Source of the DNA: Campylobacter blaseri
Lineage (GTDB): Bacteria; Campylobacterota; Campylobacteria; Campylobacterales; Campylobacteraceae
DNA: 64,000 bases
Assembly: GCF_013201895.1 (NCBI RefSeq)
Contig: NZ_CP053841.1
Coordinates: 1,550,001 to 1,614,000 of the forward strand
Reading direction: 5' to 3'
How positions within the stretch are numbered: the first letter of the stretch is position 1; each line of letters opens with the position of its first letter. Under the pieces are notes generated by a model, which was not told the DNA's origin, searched no databases, and saw nothing but the letters and a program-made list of their open reading frames with translations. Positions 50,927-60,294 of the stretch are shown in pieces. A program made the translations under genes and the position numbers.

Positions 50927-51574
50927 TTAATTTAATTCTTTTTTAATAAATTGTACAGCATCTATAGTTTTATCAAAAACTTGATTTGTATGTTTGAGGA
51001 GATCTTCTTTTTTGCCATAACCACATGTAACACAAATAGGCTGTATTTTTGCAGATAATGCAGCCAAAGCATCAAGTTTTGTATCGCCTATCATATATGC
51101 TTGTAATCTGTCTTTTTGCATATTTTTTAATGCTTTTAAAATTGGCTCAGCATCGGGCTTTGGGTTTACCACATCATCTCTGCCAATAATCACTTTAAAA
51201 TAATAGGCAATGCCTAAATTTTCTAGTAACACTCTAGAGTATTTTGAAGTTTTTGTAGTAACAACACCTATGTCAGCAAATTCATAAGCCATAAGAATTG
51301 ATTTTTCTGCTTCAGGCAATAGTGTAGTTTTTTCTAAATAGGTTGTTCGATATCTTTTTTTATAACTTTTAACTAACTCATCAATTTGATCTGCTTTTAC
51401 GCCAAGATTTTTAAACATAATTTCTAATGGATAGCCTATAAGGTTTTTTACGAATTCATCACAGGGATATTTAATGTTATTTTCTAAGAATGCAAATTTA
51501 AAGCCATCTAGTATGGACTGGGTTGAATCAATGAGGGTTCCATCAAGGTCAAAAAGTATAGTAGGTTTTTTCAT
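50927..51574 (-). CDS. HAD-family phosphatase (phosphoglycolate phosphatase-like)
   Basis: A 215-residue hydrolase. The catalytic motif I DLDGTLIDS, motif II VVTTK and motif III/IV KPDAEPI...MIGDTKLDALAA are intact. It is similar to Gph/PpaX-type phosphatases; the substrate is not certain. The ATG at 51574 is chosen because an upstream TTG (51607) would place the start inside the cadF terminator hairpin. It follows cadF on the same strand, as in C. jejuni (recalled). Confidence 0.9.
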   Translation of the reverse strand: MKKPTILFDLDGTLIDSTQSILDGFKFAFLENNIKYPCDEFVKNLIGYPLEIMFKNLGVKADQIDELVKSYKKRYRTTYLEKTTLLPEAEKSILMAYEFADIGVVTTKTSKYSRVLLENLGIAYYFKVIIGRDDVVNPKPDAEPILKALKNMQKDRLQAYMIGDTKLDALAALSAKIQPICVTCGYGKKEDLLKHTNQVFDKTIDAVQFIKKELN

Positions 51575-51595
51575 AAATTTTATGTATGTACTTAA

Positions 51596-51620
51596 AAGAT
51601 ACCTCAAAAAGAGGTATCTT
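51596..51620 (-). terminator. Rho-independent terminator of cadF
   Basis: AAGATACCTC/GAGGTATCTT form a 10-bp stem with a 5-base loop. On the minus strand it is followed by TTTT. It lies just after the cadF stop. Confidence 0.85.
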
Positions 51621-51634
51621 TGTGTAGTTAAAGA

Positions 51635-52651
51635 TTATTGATTTCTAAATTTAGCATCAACTCTTCTGTTTTCAGCTCTACCAGCTCTTGTAGAGTTATC
51701 AGCAATTGGTTGTTCTTCACCGTAACCAATTGTGCTTATTTTTTCACTACTAACACCAAGGTCAATTAATGCTTTTTTAACACTAGCAGCTCTTTTTTCT
51801 GATAGTTTTTTATTATAGTTTGCGTTGCCTGTACTATCAGTGTGTCCTTCAAGAATTACTTTATAGTCTGGTCTTTCAACTAAGAAATTTGAAACTTTTT
51901 TAATTTCGTTCATATATTCTGGTTTGATTTTAGCACTATCAAACCCAAAGTTTACACCTAGGTTAAGTCTGATAACTTTTTCACAACCAAACTCATCAAC
52001 TACAACACCAGCTGGAGTTCCTGGACATTTATCGACATTATCTAAAACACCATCACCATCTTCATCACCTATAACATTCTCAACCGCAGGAGCCATAGCT
52101 GTTGATCTAGCGCCAAAATCAACACCAAATCCTAATGTATAGAACATAAAGTGATATCCATCATCAAATGTAATAGCATCTCTAACTTCTAGTTTTGTAG
52201 CAAAGTTATCTGCCCAGTAGTATTTTAGACCAAGACCATATTGACCAAATCCACTACTAAAATCTTTCATTTTATCGTTTTTCATAACTTTACCATCAAA
52301 GTCCATATAACCACCGCCAACTAAACCGTATAGTTTTAAATTGTCAGTAATTTGATAAAAATCTTTAACTAAATTTAAATGATAAACATCAAGATCAGGT
52401 TTTTTTCCTTCAACCTTATCAAGTCTCATTTTGCTAACTCTGTCATAACCAAGTTCAATTTGGTCAAACCATAAACCCTCTTTAAGGTTTTTAGCAATTC
52501 TTAAACCAAAAGTAAAAGAGTTGTCTAGATTAGTGTTTCCTTCAGGAAGAACACCACCAACTGTTGGAGTAAACTCCCAATGATAATTAGCATCATTTGC
52601 TAAAACTGCTGTTGATGCACATAAACTAAGTGCAAGTAAAATTTTTTTCAT
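51635..52651 (-). CDS. cadF: CadF-type OmpA-family outer-membrane protein
   Basis: A 338-residue protein. It has a signal peptide (~1-18), an N-terminal eight-stranded barrel (~20-185), a short calcium-binding type-3 repeat (EDGDGVLDNVDKCPGTPAGV) and a C-terminal OmpA peptidoglycan-binding domain (NFGFDSAKIKPEY, LEGHTDSTGNANYN, SEKRAASVKKAL). Position next to rpsI-rplM and the HAD gene matches C. jejuni cadF. The fibronectin-binding tetrapeptide FRLS of C. jejuni (recalled) appears replaced by KYYWAD at the equivalent place, so adhesion properties may differ. Confidence 0.92.
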   Translation of the reverse strand: MKKILLALSLCASTAVLANDANYHWEFTPTVGGVLPEGNTNLDNSFTFGLRIAKNLKEGLWFDQIELGYDRVSKMRLDKVEGKKPDLDVYHLNLVKDFYQITDNLKLYGLVGGGYMDFDGKVMKNDKMKDFSSGFGQYGLGLKYYWADNFATKLEVRDAITFDDGYHFMFYTLGFGVDFGARSTAMAPAVENVIGDEDGDGVLDNVDKCPGTPAGVVVDEFGCEKVIRLNLGVNFGFDSAKIKPEYMNEIKKVSNFLVERPDYKVILEGHTDSTGNANYNKKLSEKRAASVKKALIDLGVSSEKISTIGYGEEQPIADNSTRAGRAENRRVDAKFRNQ

Positions 52652-52680
52652 AATATTCCTTTCAAATTAAATATCATCTT

Positions 52681-52686
52681 ATTATA
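52681..52686 (-). promoter_or_regulatory. -10 element of cadF
   Basis: GTTATAATAAG on the minus strand contains TATAAT, about 30 bases before the cadF start codon. A-plus-T rich sequence lies upstream. Confidence 0.55.
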
Positions 52687-52804
52687 ACACAGTTCAGTAT
52701 ATATCTATACATTAAATATATAATAAATTATTATCCAATATTTATTATATTTGTTCTGTTTTCACTTATAAAATTTAAACATATAAAATAAATAATAAAA
52801 ATAA

Positions 52805-53194
52805 TTATCTCTTAGAGAATTGAGGACTTCTTCTAGCTTTTCTTCTACCAAATTTCTTTCTTTCAACAACTCTACTATCTCTAGTTAAAAGTCCTTTTGG
52901 TTTAAGTAAAGCTCTAAAATCAGCATCCATATCTGCTAAGGCTTTTGAGATACCATGTCTTAAAGCTTCTGCTTGTGCATTATATCCGCCACCTTGAGTT
53001 GAAGCTTTAATATCCATAGATGTCTCTTGTTTTGTAGCAAGTAGTGGCTGAACAACCTTTAGTTTTGCAATCTCATGTCCGCCTAACCAAGAGTTTAAAT
53101 CCATTCCGTTTACAGAAATTTTACCACTGCCTGGTTTAAGCCATACTTTTGCTACTGCTCTTTTTCTTTTTCCTGTTGCATAAACTGTAGCCAT
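52805..53194 (-). CDS. rpsI: 30S ribosomal protein S9
   Basis: A 129-residue S9 with the N-terminal [15 protein letters not shown] and the C-terminal basic tail [13 protein letters not shown] that reaches the P-site tRNA. It starts one base after rplM ends. Confidence 0.98.
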   Translation of the reverse strand: MATVYATGKRKRAVAKVWLKPGSGKISVNGMDLNSWLGGHEIAKLKVVQPLLATKQETSMDIKASTQGGGYNAQAEALRHGISKALADMDADFRALLKPKGLLTRDSRVVERKKFGRRKARRSPQFSKR

Positions 53195-53195
53195 A

Positions 53196-53621
53196 TTAAT
53201 TTCCTTTTTTACTTATTTGTGCTGTATGAGGGTGCTCGTTACCTTCATATACTTTTAATTTTTTAAGCATCTCTCTTCCTAGTTTTGTTTTTGGAAGCAT
53301 TCCTCTTACTGCTAATTTATATAATTTTACAGGATTTTTTTCAAGCAAATCTTCAAATTTTTCACTTTTTACACTTCCAAAATATCCCGAGTGTCTGTGA
53401 TATAATTTGTCTGAACCTTTGTTTAGCCCTGTATATGTTGCTTTGCCTGCGTTTATGATAATAACATAATCCCCGCAATCAACATTTGGTGTATAGCTTG
53501 GTTTATGTTTTCCTCTTAAAAGAGTTGCAACTTCTGTAAGCATTCTACCAAATCTCTTACCTGTTGCATCTATCACAACCCAGTCGCGTTTAACATCGCT
53601 TGGTTTTGTAATTTTTGTCAT
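53196..53621 (-). CDS. rplM: 50S ribosomal protein L13
   Basis: A 141-residue L13, with [31 protein letters not shown] and [19 protein letters not shown]. First gene of the rplM-rpsI pair. Confidence 0.98.
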   Translation of the reverse strand: MTKITKPSDVKRDWVVIDATGKRFGRMLTEVATLLRGKHKPSYTPNVDCGDYVIIINAGKATYTGLNKGSDKLYHRHSGYFGSVKSEKFEDLLEKNPVKLYKLAVRGMLPKTKLGREMLKKLKVYEGNEHPHTAQISKKGN

Positions 53622-53731
53622 TTTTTAGCCTTTTTTATTTAGTGAAGTATGATTGTATAGAAAAATAACTTAATATTAACTTAATTTAAGTGAATTTTAA
53701 AAATTTAATCTATACTTAATTTAAGTAATTA

Positions 53732-56587
53732 TTAAATTTCATCTATTTGGATTTTATCTTTTAAAATGTACACTATAAAGCCATTTACTATTGCACTTGG
53801 ATAAAATTTAGAAAAGACTTTTTTATATTCTGACACTTGTGAGATATTTTCATCGCTAAACCCCAAAGAGCTTTTATAATCTATAATGTTAATCGCCTCA
53901 TCACTCATAGTAAGAAGATCTATTTGTCCAGTTTTTCCTTCAAATTTAAAGGGTTGTTCTTTAAATACTCTTTTATTTTTAGTCAAAGATTTAAAAAACT
54001 CATCGCTAAAAAGAATTTCCAATCGTAATTTTAAATCTATAAATTCCTCTTCTTTTAAGAATTTATTAAATCTGTTTTTTGATTTTTTTATAGCTTTATC
54101 TATCTCTTCTTTAGAAAATTGTTCACACATCTCTAAAGCATAGTGCATAGCTAGTCCAAAATTTATAGATTTTAGATTCAACTCTTTTGTAGTTGTTACA
54201 CTATCTATTTTCTGAGCTGGAACCTCTCTTAACTCTATCTTTTTTTCAGGTTTTGTCTTTTGAATTGTTTTTTTCTCATCTTTTAAAATCTCTCCTATTT
54301 CAAAATTAGCAATATCTAAAATACCATTAGAACTATTTTTGCTATTTACAAAATAACTATAAGAGGTGTTTGATTTTATAATTATTAAAGAATTTCTAGC
54401 CCTGGTAAAGGCAACATATAGTTTATTTAAATTCTCATCTCTATCTAAATCTGCAATCTTTTTTCTAAATGCCTCATAGTCTTTATCTACTTTTTCTCTA
54501 CCACTTATCCTGTATTTAACCTCCCACTCATTGCTATTTACATCGTAATTTAATAAAAAGCTATCTGTATCATTAGCACCTCTAGAGAAATTATCACATA
54601 ATATTACATGGTTAAACTCAAGTCCTTTTGACTTATGAATAGTAAGCAAGTTAACGCCCGCTCCGCCTTCATTTATAGCTAGTGTTTCATCTTTGGAAAA
54701 AGCAAACTCAACTATATTTTCATATTTTTTAGAAATTTCTACAAGAAGTAGTATGTTTTTATCATCAAAGCCAAGTCCTAATTGTTCTATTAAATAGTTT
54801 AAAGTTTGTGTTGTGGTTTTTTTATAATTAAGATTTAATGTCTTAAAAGTAGCTCCACTTAGCTTTTCTACATTTTTACCATATATCTGCTCTTTTGTTA
54901 TACAAAATTTTGTATATTCCAAAATTAGCTTGATTTTATCAACTTCAAAAAGCTTCCTGCTACCTTCGCCACTAGAGTTTATACCCTCATCTAAAAGCAT
55001 ATCTTTTAGCCTATCTATATTGTCATTTTTCCAACATAAGATGGCTATATTTTCAGCAGTTGCACCTTTGTTTAGTAACTCTTTTGTCTCTTTTAGTGCT
55101 TGAGCTAAAACGGCTTCGTTGTCATACTCATCACTATCTTTGTCGCTGTCTTCTACGTCTATAGCTTTTATATATCCGCCAGTTAGATTTTCTTTTTTGC
55201 TAACTTTTTGATCCACATACCCAAAAACCTTATCTCTAAAGGTGTCGTTTATAAAATTAACTAGCAACTTCTTGCTTCTAAAATTATATTCCAAACTATC
55301 AACATTTATCTGTTTATAGCTATTTGCAAGGTGATCAAAAAGCTCTTTTTTTCCACCTCTAAATCTATAAATACTTTGCTTAATATCTCCAACATAAAAA
55401 AAACTTCCAATGTTATCTTTTTGTCCAACCCCTGATATAACCTCTTCAATTAAAGGAAGCATAATTTTATATTGTATAACATTTGTATCTTGAAATTCAT
55501 CTATTAAAATATGTTCTATCTTGCTATCAAGCCTAAAATAAACCATATCTATCATCGCCCTATCGCTTAAAAGGCTATATATTATAGTAGAAAGATCATT
55601 GAAAGTTATTGTGTTTAAGTCTTTGATGGTCCTGTTTTTTACACTATTAAATAAACCTACTATCTTTGCAAACTCGTTAATCTTATACTTTTCAAAAGCT
55701 ACTAAATACTCTTTAAGTTCATTTTTAAAATTTAGATAATGCACATCTAAATCGCTACTTTGCTCAAACAATCTACCAAAAGTTCTATAGCTTAAACTAT
55801 CTCTTTCCATAAAACTTTCTTGAAGTATTGAAAAGTTATTTTTATCTATTTTTGATATCAAATTTTCTGCTTGATTTTTTGTTTTTTCTATATTGCTTAT
55901 CTGTGTTTTTCTAGTTTCTGTTAAAAGCTTTTTATCTTCTTCTTTTATAATATTTTTACAAAAATTAATGATCTTAGCCTTAGCATTTTCTAACTTACTA
56001 TCATCTGGAAAAGAAGTGCTTCCTTTGTTAAATTCCACCCCTTCACTTGATATTTGGGATAAAGAGTTTAAAAAACTACTTAAATTTGAATGGGTCTGGG
56101 TTATGAAATTGGCTAAATTTAATGTAAGATTTTTATCTTTTGAGATATCTTCTACAAATTTTTTATTAATAATATCTTGCAAATCAGGTTCTATTTCATA
56201 ATTGGCATTTAGACCAAAATTTAAAGCAAAAGCCCTAAGTATAGTTGAGAAAAAAGAGTCAAAAGTTGAAATTTTAATATCACTTCTTAAAAACTCATTC
56301 CTTAATGCATTTCTTTTTTCAAGTATATCTTTCTCATCTGTATTTAAAATTCTAGCTATCTCTGAAAGCTCATTTTTTTTCTTATCAGTGTGCAAATTTA
56401 AAAAATTATCTATAACTCTTTCTTGCATCTCATTTGCTGTTTTTTTTGTAAATGTTAGGGCTAAAATATTTTTTGCATTTACGCCACTTAGAAAAAGCGC
56501 TATATATCTTATGGATAGTGCAAATGTTTTTCCACTACCGGCACTAGCTTTTAGTGATTTGTAATTCTCTTTTATATCTAATCGCAT
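53732..56587 (-). CDS. addA: AddA-type helicase-nuclease subunit
   Basis: A 951-residue UvrD-like helicase. It shows Walker A ASAGSGKTFALS, motif II IDEFQDTN, GDIKQSIYRFRGG, and motif V/VI HKSKGLEFNHVIL and YVAFTRARNSL. A C-terminal RecB-family nuclease domain has GQIDLLTM...IIDYKSS. With AddB it processes double-strand ends for recombination. The start overlaps the addB end by ten bases, as expected for a two-subunit complex. Confidence 0.94.
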   Translation of the reverse strand: MRLDIKENYKSLKASAGSGKTFALSIRYIALFLSGVNAKNILALTFTKKTANEMQERVIDNFLNLHTDKKKNELSEIARILNTDEKDILEKRNALRNEFLRSDIKISTFDSFFSTILRAFALNFGLNANYEIEPDLQDIINKKFVEDISKDKNLTLNLANFITQTHSNLSSFLNSLSQISSEGVEFNKGSTSFPDDSKLENAKAKIINFCKNIIKEEDKKLLTETRKTQISNIEKTKNQAENLISKIDKNNFSILQESFMERDSLSYRTFGRLFEQSSDLDVHYLNFKNELKEYLVAFEKYKINEFAKIVGLFNSVKNRTIKDLNTITFNDLSTIIYSLLSDRAMIDMVYFRLDSKIEHILIDEFQDTNVIQYKIMLPLIEEVISGVGQKDNIGSFFYVGDIKQSIYRFRGGKKELFDHLANSYKQINVDSLEYNFRSKKLLVNFINDTFRDKVFGYVDQKVSKKENLTGGYIKAIDVEDSDKDSDEYDNEAVLAQALKETKELLNKGATAENIAILCWKNDNIDRLKDMLLDEGINSSGEGSRKLFEVDKIKLILEYTKFCITKEQIYGKNVEKLSGATFKTLNLNYKKTTTQTLNYLIEQLGLGFDDKNILLLVEISKKYENIVEFAFSKDETLAINEGGAGVNLLTIHKSKGLEFNHVILCDNFSRGANDTDSFLLNYDVNSNEWEVKYRISGREKVDKDYEAFRKKIADLDRDENLNKLYVAFTRARNSLIIIKSNTSYSYFVNSKNSSNGILDIANFEIGEILKDEKKTIQKTKPEKKIELREVPAQKIDSVTTTKELNLKSINFGLAMHYALEMCEQFSKEEIDKAIKKSKNRFNKFLKEEEFIDLKLRLEILFSDEFFKSLTKNKRVFKEQPFKFEGKTGQIDLLTMSDEAINIIDYKSSLGFSDENISQVSEYKKVFSKFYPSAIVNGFIVYILKDKIQIDEI

Positions 56588-58920
56588 AATATATCATAGT
56601 CCTTATATTTACAATTATAACTTACATCAAAATCAAAATCTTTGCCTGAAATTTGCTTTAACTCATCTATAACATTTTTTAAATCATCTAGGCTAGATTG
56701 GCTATTTACAAACTTAACATCTCTTAAAGAAAAAAATGCACTTTTTACATTTTCCTCTCCAAGAAGTGCCTCATAAAAAGGGAGTTGCAATGATTTTTTA
56801 TCTCTAATGCTTCCACTTTTATAGTCAATTATAAACTTTTCTCCATTTAGCGCATCAATTCTATCTATTTTACCTTTTATCCTAACTCCCTCAAAGATAT
56901 TTTCTAGCTCAATCTCTTTTTTAATAAGCCTATAACCTTTGTCTTCATGCTTTTTTAACTCTTGTTCAATTTTCTTAAACTCATTTAACATAATTTGCTT
57001 CTCAAGCTCACTTAAATTTGTAGAAATTTTCATAAACATCTCTTCAAAGATTTTATAATCAAAAATATTTGAATTATTATATGTTAACTCAAGTGCCTTA
57101 TGTAAGATATTTCCTCTATCTTTTGCACTCATATCACTATCTACATCTTTTGGAGGTTGTATTTTTAAAATATATTTTAATGCATAACATCTTGGGCATT
57201 TTAAAAATTGGTCTAATCTACTAAAAGATAGTGGTTGCTCAAAAAAATCATGTTTAAAAACTAAATTTAAATCGCCTTTTTTTAAAATTCTTTTTGATCT
57301 AAAGAGATTTAGATAACTCTTATCGCTATACTCTTTATCTTCAATTATTTTAAACTCTTTTAAAAATCTTGATGGAACTTTATCTTCATTGTCATCGTAG
57401 CAAATTGCAACTTTTTTTGCTTTATTTATAATATCTTTATAATAAAATCTTTGTAAATTTTGCCTATCTTCATAGCTAATTAAACCAGCTCTTTTCCTAA
57501 GTGTTGTGTTTAAAAACATCTCATTGATTGAGCGTTTTGGAACTAGCTCATCATTAAAACAAGGCATGATTACTCCCCTAAAGCTAAGACCTCTGCTTTC
57601 TAAAAGCCCCATAACACTTACTTCGCCACCGCCTACATAATCAATATGGCTATTTTTTAACTCTAAAAGGAAAATCTCTGAAATTTCACGTAAATTTAGA
57701 CTCTCATTTTCTAAATAAATCTCTATATTAAATAGTATTTCATTAATTGCACCACTTATCTCATGCTCTTTTGAATACTCTAAAATTTCAAAAACTATCT
57801 TTTTAAATTGATCAAAATTTGCTTTTTGGTAGAAGTTGTTTTCAAAGTTTCGATAAAAATCACTTTTAACGCCACACTCGTTTAAAAATATATTTACCGA
57901 TGTTAGCTGATCTTCATTTTTAATATAATCATCTTTTAATTCTATCTCTTCCTCTTCTAGGATTGATTTTATAATTGTGTTAAAGAGTTTATAAAATAGT
58001 AAATTTTCAGCCTTTTTACCCATAGCAAAGTTAAGCATATTGTTTTTATCATAATCCATTAAAATTTCACTAAAGCTCTCATCAGGTAAAATTACAACAA
58101 TATCTTTAGGGTTAATTCCATCTTTTATAAATGTTGAAATTTTCTCAAATATGTAAAAACACTGCATGGAATTACCACTAAGTCCTCTAACTAAAATTGG
58201 TACATTATGGTTTTTCTCTGCGTTATTAACCTTACTTAAAGAGTTATTTGTTAGATTAAAAATATACTCATTTGCAATTTCTAAACTATTTTCTATATCC
58301 ACAAAACTACTAAGCATTTTTTTTGTTAGATAGTTGGCATTTAAAACAAGATTAATATCTGCAAAATTCTTACATAAATTTAATATCTCAATCTCAAAAT
58401 TTGTTAAAACACCATCTATAAATATATTTATCTCATCATAGCTTTTAATAAACTCTTCATTTATTAAATAATCATCAACTATAGTTATATCATCATAAAG
58501 TTTTCTATCTTTAAGCTCTAGTTTATAGTTCTTTAAAAGCTCTTCTAAAATTTCCAAATGCTCATCATAACTAGCATAGATATCGCTGTATTTAAGATCT
58601 TCTATCTTTTTTTTAGTTACAGCAAGCTCTTTAAAGAAAGAAAAAATATACTCGTGGTTTTTTAAAAATTCAAAGAAATTTGATGAAATTTTTAGCTGTT
58701 GCTCTAAATTTTTAGTTTTTGAAATGGCTTTTTGCATGATAATGAGTTTATCAATTTTTGACACCTCATCAAATTTTGGTGAATATATGGCTCTACTAAA
58801 AAACTCCGATATTATCATAGTTTTTGGCAAAACAGCATTGCTTTGCTCATTTAAATATTCTTTTAGTTTTCTTGTAGTAGTAAATACAAAAAGTTCTTTT
58901 TTAATCATTTTAATACTCAT
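56578..58920 (-). CDS. addB: AddB-type nuclease subunit
   Basis: A 780-residue protein. The central part contains helicase-like remnants (GLESRGLSF-like LLESRGLSFRGVIMPC). The C-terminus holds a RecB-family nuclease (LDQFLKCPRCYALKYIL, GNILHKALE, GKIDRIDA, FIIDYKSGS). The N-terminal ATP-binding motif is poorly conserved, normal for AddB in this group. Several Mets near the start (ATG 58920, or the one four residues later) are possible. Confidence 0.88.
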   Translation of the reverse strand: MSIKMIKKELFVFTTTRKLKEYLNEQSNAVLPKTMIISEFFSRAIYSPKFDEVSKIDKLIIMQKAISKTKNLEQQLKISSNFFEFLKNHEYIFSFFKELAVTKKKIEDLKYSDIYASYDEHLEILEELLKNYKLELKDRKLYDDITIVDDYLINEEFIKSYDEINIFIDGVLTNFEIEILNLCKNFADINLVLNANYLTKKMLSSFVDIENSLEIANEYIFNLTNNSLSKVNNAEKNHNVPILVRGLSGNSMQCFYIFEKISTFIKDGINPKDIVVILPDESFSEILMDYDKNNMLNFAMGKKAENLLFYKLFNTIIKSILEEEEIELKDDYIKNEDQLTSVNIFLNECGVKSDFYRNFENNFYQKANFDQFKKIVFEILEYSKEHEISGAINEILFNIEIYLENESLNLREISEIFLLELKNSHIDYVGGGEVSVMGLLESRGLSFRGVIMPCFNDELVPKRSINEMFLNTTLRKRAGLISYEDRQNLQRFYYKDIINKAKKVAICYDDNEDKVPSRFLKEFKIIEDKEYSDKSYLNLFRSKRILKKGDLNLVFKHDFFEQPLSFSRLDQFLKCPRCYALKYILKIQPPKDVDSDMSAKDRGNILHKALELTYNNSNIFDYKIFEEMFMKISTNLSELEKQIMLNEFKKIEQELKKHEDKGYRLIKKEIELENIFEGVRIKGKIDRIDALNGEKFIIDYKSGSIRDKKSLQLPFYEALLGEENVKSAFFSLRDVKFVNSQSSLDDLKNVIDELKQISGKDFDFDVSYNCKYKDYDILCD

Positions 58921-58970
58921 AGTTTTTCATAGATAATTTTATATTTTTATTTTAATATACTTTTGCCACC

Positions 58971-59585
58971 CTAATCATCTTTTGATAGAGATATTACATA
59001 TTTTCCAACCACTATCTTCTCTTCATCACTTAAAGTTTCTTTGAATGATGGCATATCTCCTATGTGACCCTCTTTGCCTCTATTTAAGACATCGACAACA
59101 AACTCAAAATTTCCATAAAGGGTTAAGTCCGGAGCTATTTCACCCATCCCTTTTCCATCATCACCATGACAAGAAGCACAAATTCCCCAACTTTCTTTAC
59201 CTTGAGCGATTAGGTTTTCGTTGCTTGTAGTTTTTATAGATGATATATCCTTAGCCATATATGCTGCAACTGCTTGTAAATTTTTATCACTAGCCATATT
59301 AGAAGGCATCTCTTTTATAGTATACTTAAGCCCTTTGCTTCCATTTGCAATAGTGTCTATAACACCATCCTCAGAACCCCATATAGTAAGATTTCTAGCT
59401 ACGCCCTCTAGCCCTTTACCATCAATGCCATGACAGGCAGAGCATTCTTTTAAAAATATATCTTTACCTTTTAAAAAACTATTGTCTTTCAAATTTTCAT
59501 CTGTGGCCTGTAAAATAGCTGGAGATAAAACAGCTAAAAATAATATAGTTAAGGCTATTTCTATAAAAATATTTTTATTATCCAT
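58971..59585 (-). CDS. Di-haem cytochrome c
   Basis: A 204-residue periplasmic or membrane-anchored cytochrome. It has an N-terminal signal/anchor (~7-27) and two class-I cytochrome domains, each with CXXCH (CSACHGIDGKG near residue 48 and CASCHGDDGKG near 135). Each has a distal Met (MPSNMA and MPSF). Probably a terminal-electron-transfer protein. It is third in the run histidine kinase-response regulator-cytochrome. Confidence 0.9.
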   Translation of the reverse strand: MDNKNIFIEIALTILFLAVLSPAILQATDENLKDNSFLKGKDIFLKECSACHGIDGKGLEGVARNLTIWGSEDGVIDTIANGSKGLKYTIKEMPSNMASDKNLQAVAAYMAKDISSIKTTSNENLIAQGKESWGICASCHGDDGKGMGEIAPDLTLYGNFEFVVDVLNRGKEGHIGDMPSFKETLSDEEKIVVGKYVISLSKDD

Positions 59586-59607
59586 CTTATGCTCTCCTTG
59601 TTTTTAA

Positions 59608-60294
59608 TTATTTTTTAGTGGCTATTTCAACCTTATAGCCTAACCCTGGGATATTTTTTATAGTGTCTTGACCAACTTTCCCCCTAATCCTTTTTATAAA
59701 AGTTCGCACAGCAGCATCGCTTACCGATTCACTACCCCAAACACTCTCTTTTATATTATTATGAAGCACAAGATTACCCTCGTTGTTAATTAAAAGCATT
59801 AAAAAAGATAGCTCTTTTTTTGTAAGTGAAATTTCTAACCCATCTTTAATCAATACTTTTTTGGATTGATCAAATTTATACCCATTGACTAAATCCACTA
59901 CATTTAAAGTATTGATTTTACTTTTGGCTATATTTTCTATAGTAGATAAAAGCTCCTCCATATCTATCGGCTTTAAAACATACTTATCGATACCAACATC
60001 TATAGCTTTTAAAAGTCTGTCTCTATCACTAAACGCACTTAGTGCTATTATTGGAGTTTGAGGCGAGAGCTCTTTTATTATCTTGGTCATTTCAAGCCCA
60101 TCCATTATAGGCATAGCAATGTCTGTAATTACAATATCAGGGTTAAATTTTTTAAACTTTTTCACACCCTCGTCTCCATGTTGAGCAGTTATAATACTGT
60201 TAAAAAAACCCTCCATAGCTTTAGCCATAGATTCTCTAATATCTTTTTCATCTTCAATAATTAAAATGTTTAAATTTTTAGTGTTTTTCATCAT
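59608..60294 (-). CDS. OmpR-family response regulator
   Basis: A 228-residue protein with a receiver domain (acidic IIEDEKD, phospho-acceptor Asp58 in ITDIAMP, Lys in YVLKPID) and a C-terminal winged-helix DNA-binding domain (VSDAAVRTFIKRIRGKVG, GLGYKVE). It overlaps the kinase gene by 17 bases, so the two form a two-component pair. The adjacent cytochrome may be a target, but the inducing signal is unknown. Confidence 0.95.
   Translation of the reverse strand: MMKNTKNLNILIIEDEKDIRESMAKAMEGFFNSIITAQHGDEGVKKFKKFNPDIVITDIAMPIMDGLEMTKIIKELSPQTPIIALSAFSDRDRLLKAIDVGIDKYVLKPIDMEELLSTIENIAKSKINTLNVVDLVNGYKFDQSKKVLIKDGLEISLTKKELSFLMLLINNEGNLVLHNNIKESVWGSESVSDAAVRTFIKRIRGKVGQDTIKNIPGLGYKVEIATKK

Noticed and set aside
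51575-51607. Longer TTG-started form of the HAD phosphatase
   Set aside because: The start would lie inside the cadF terminator hairpin. The shorter form begins right before the catalytic motif, as in the family.
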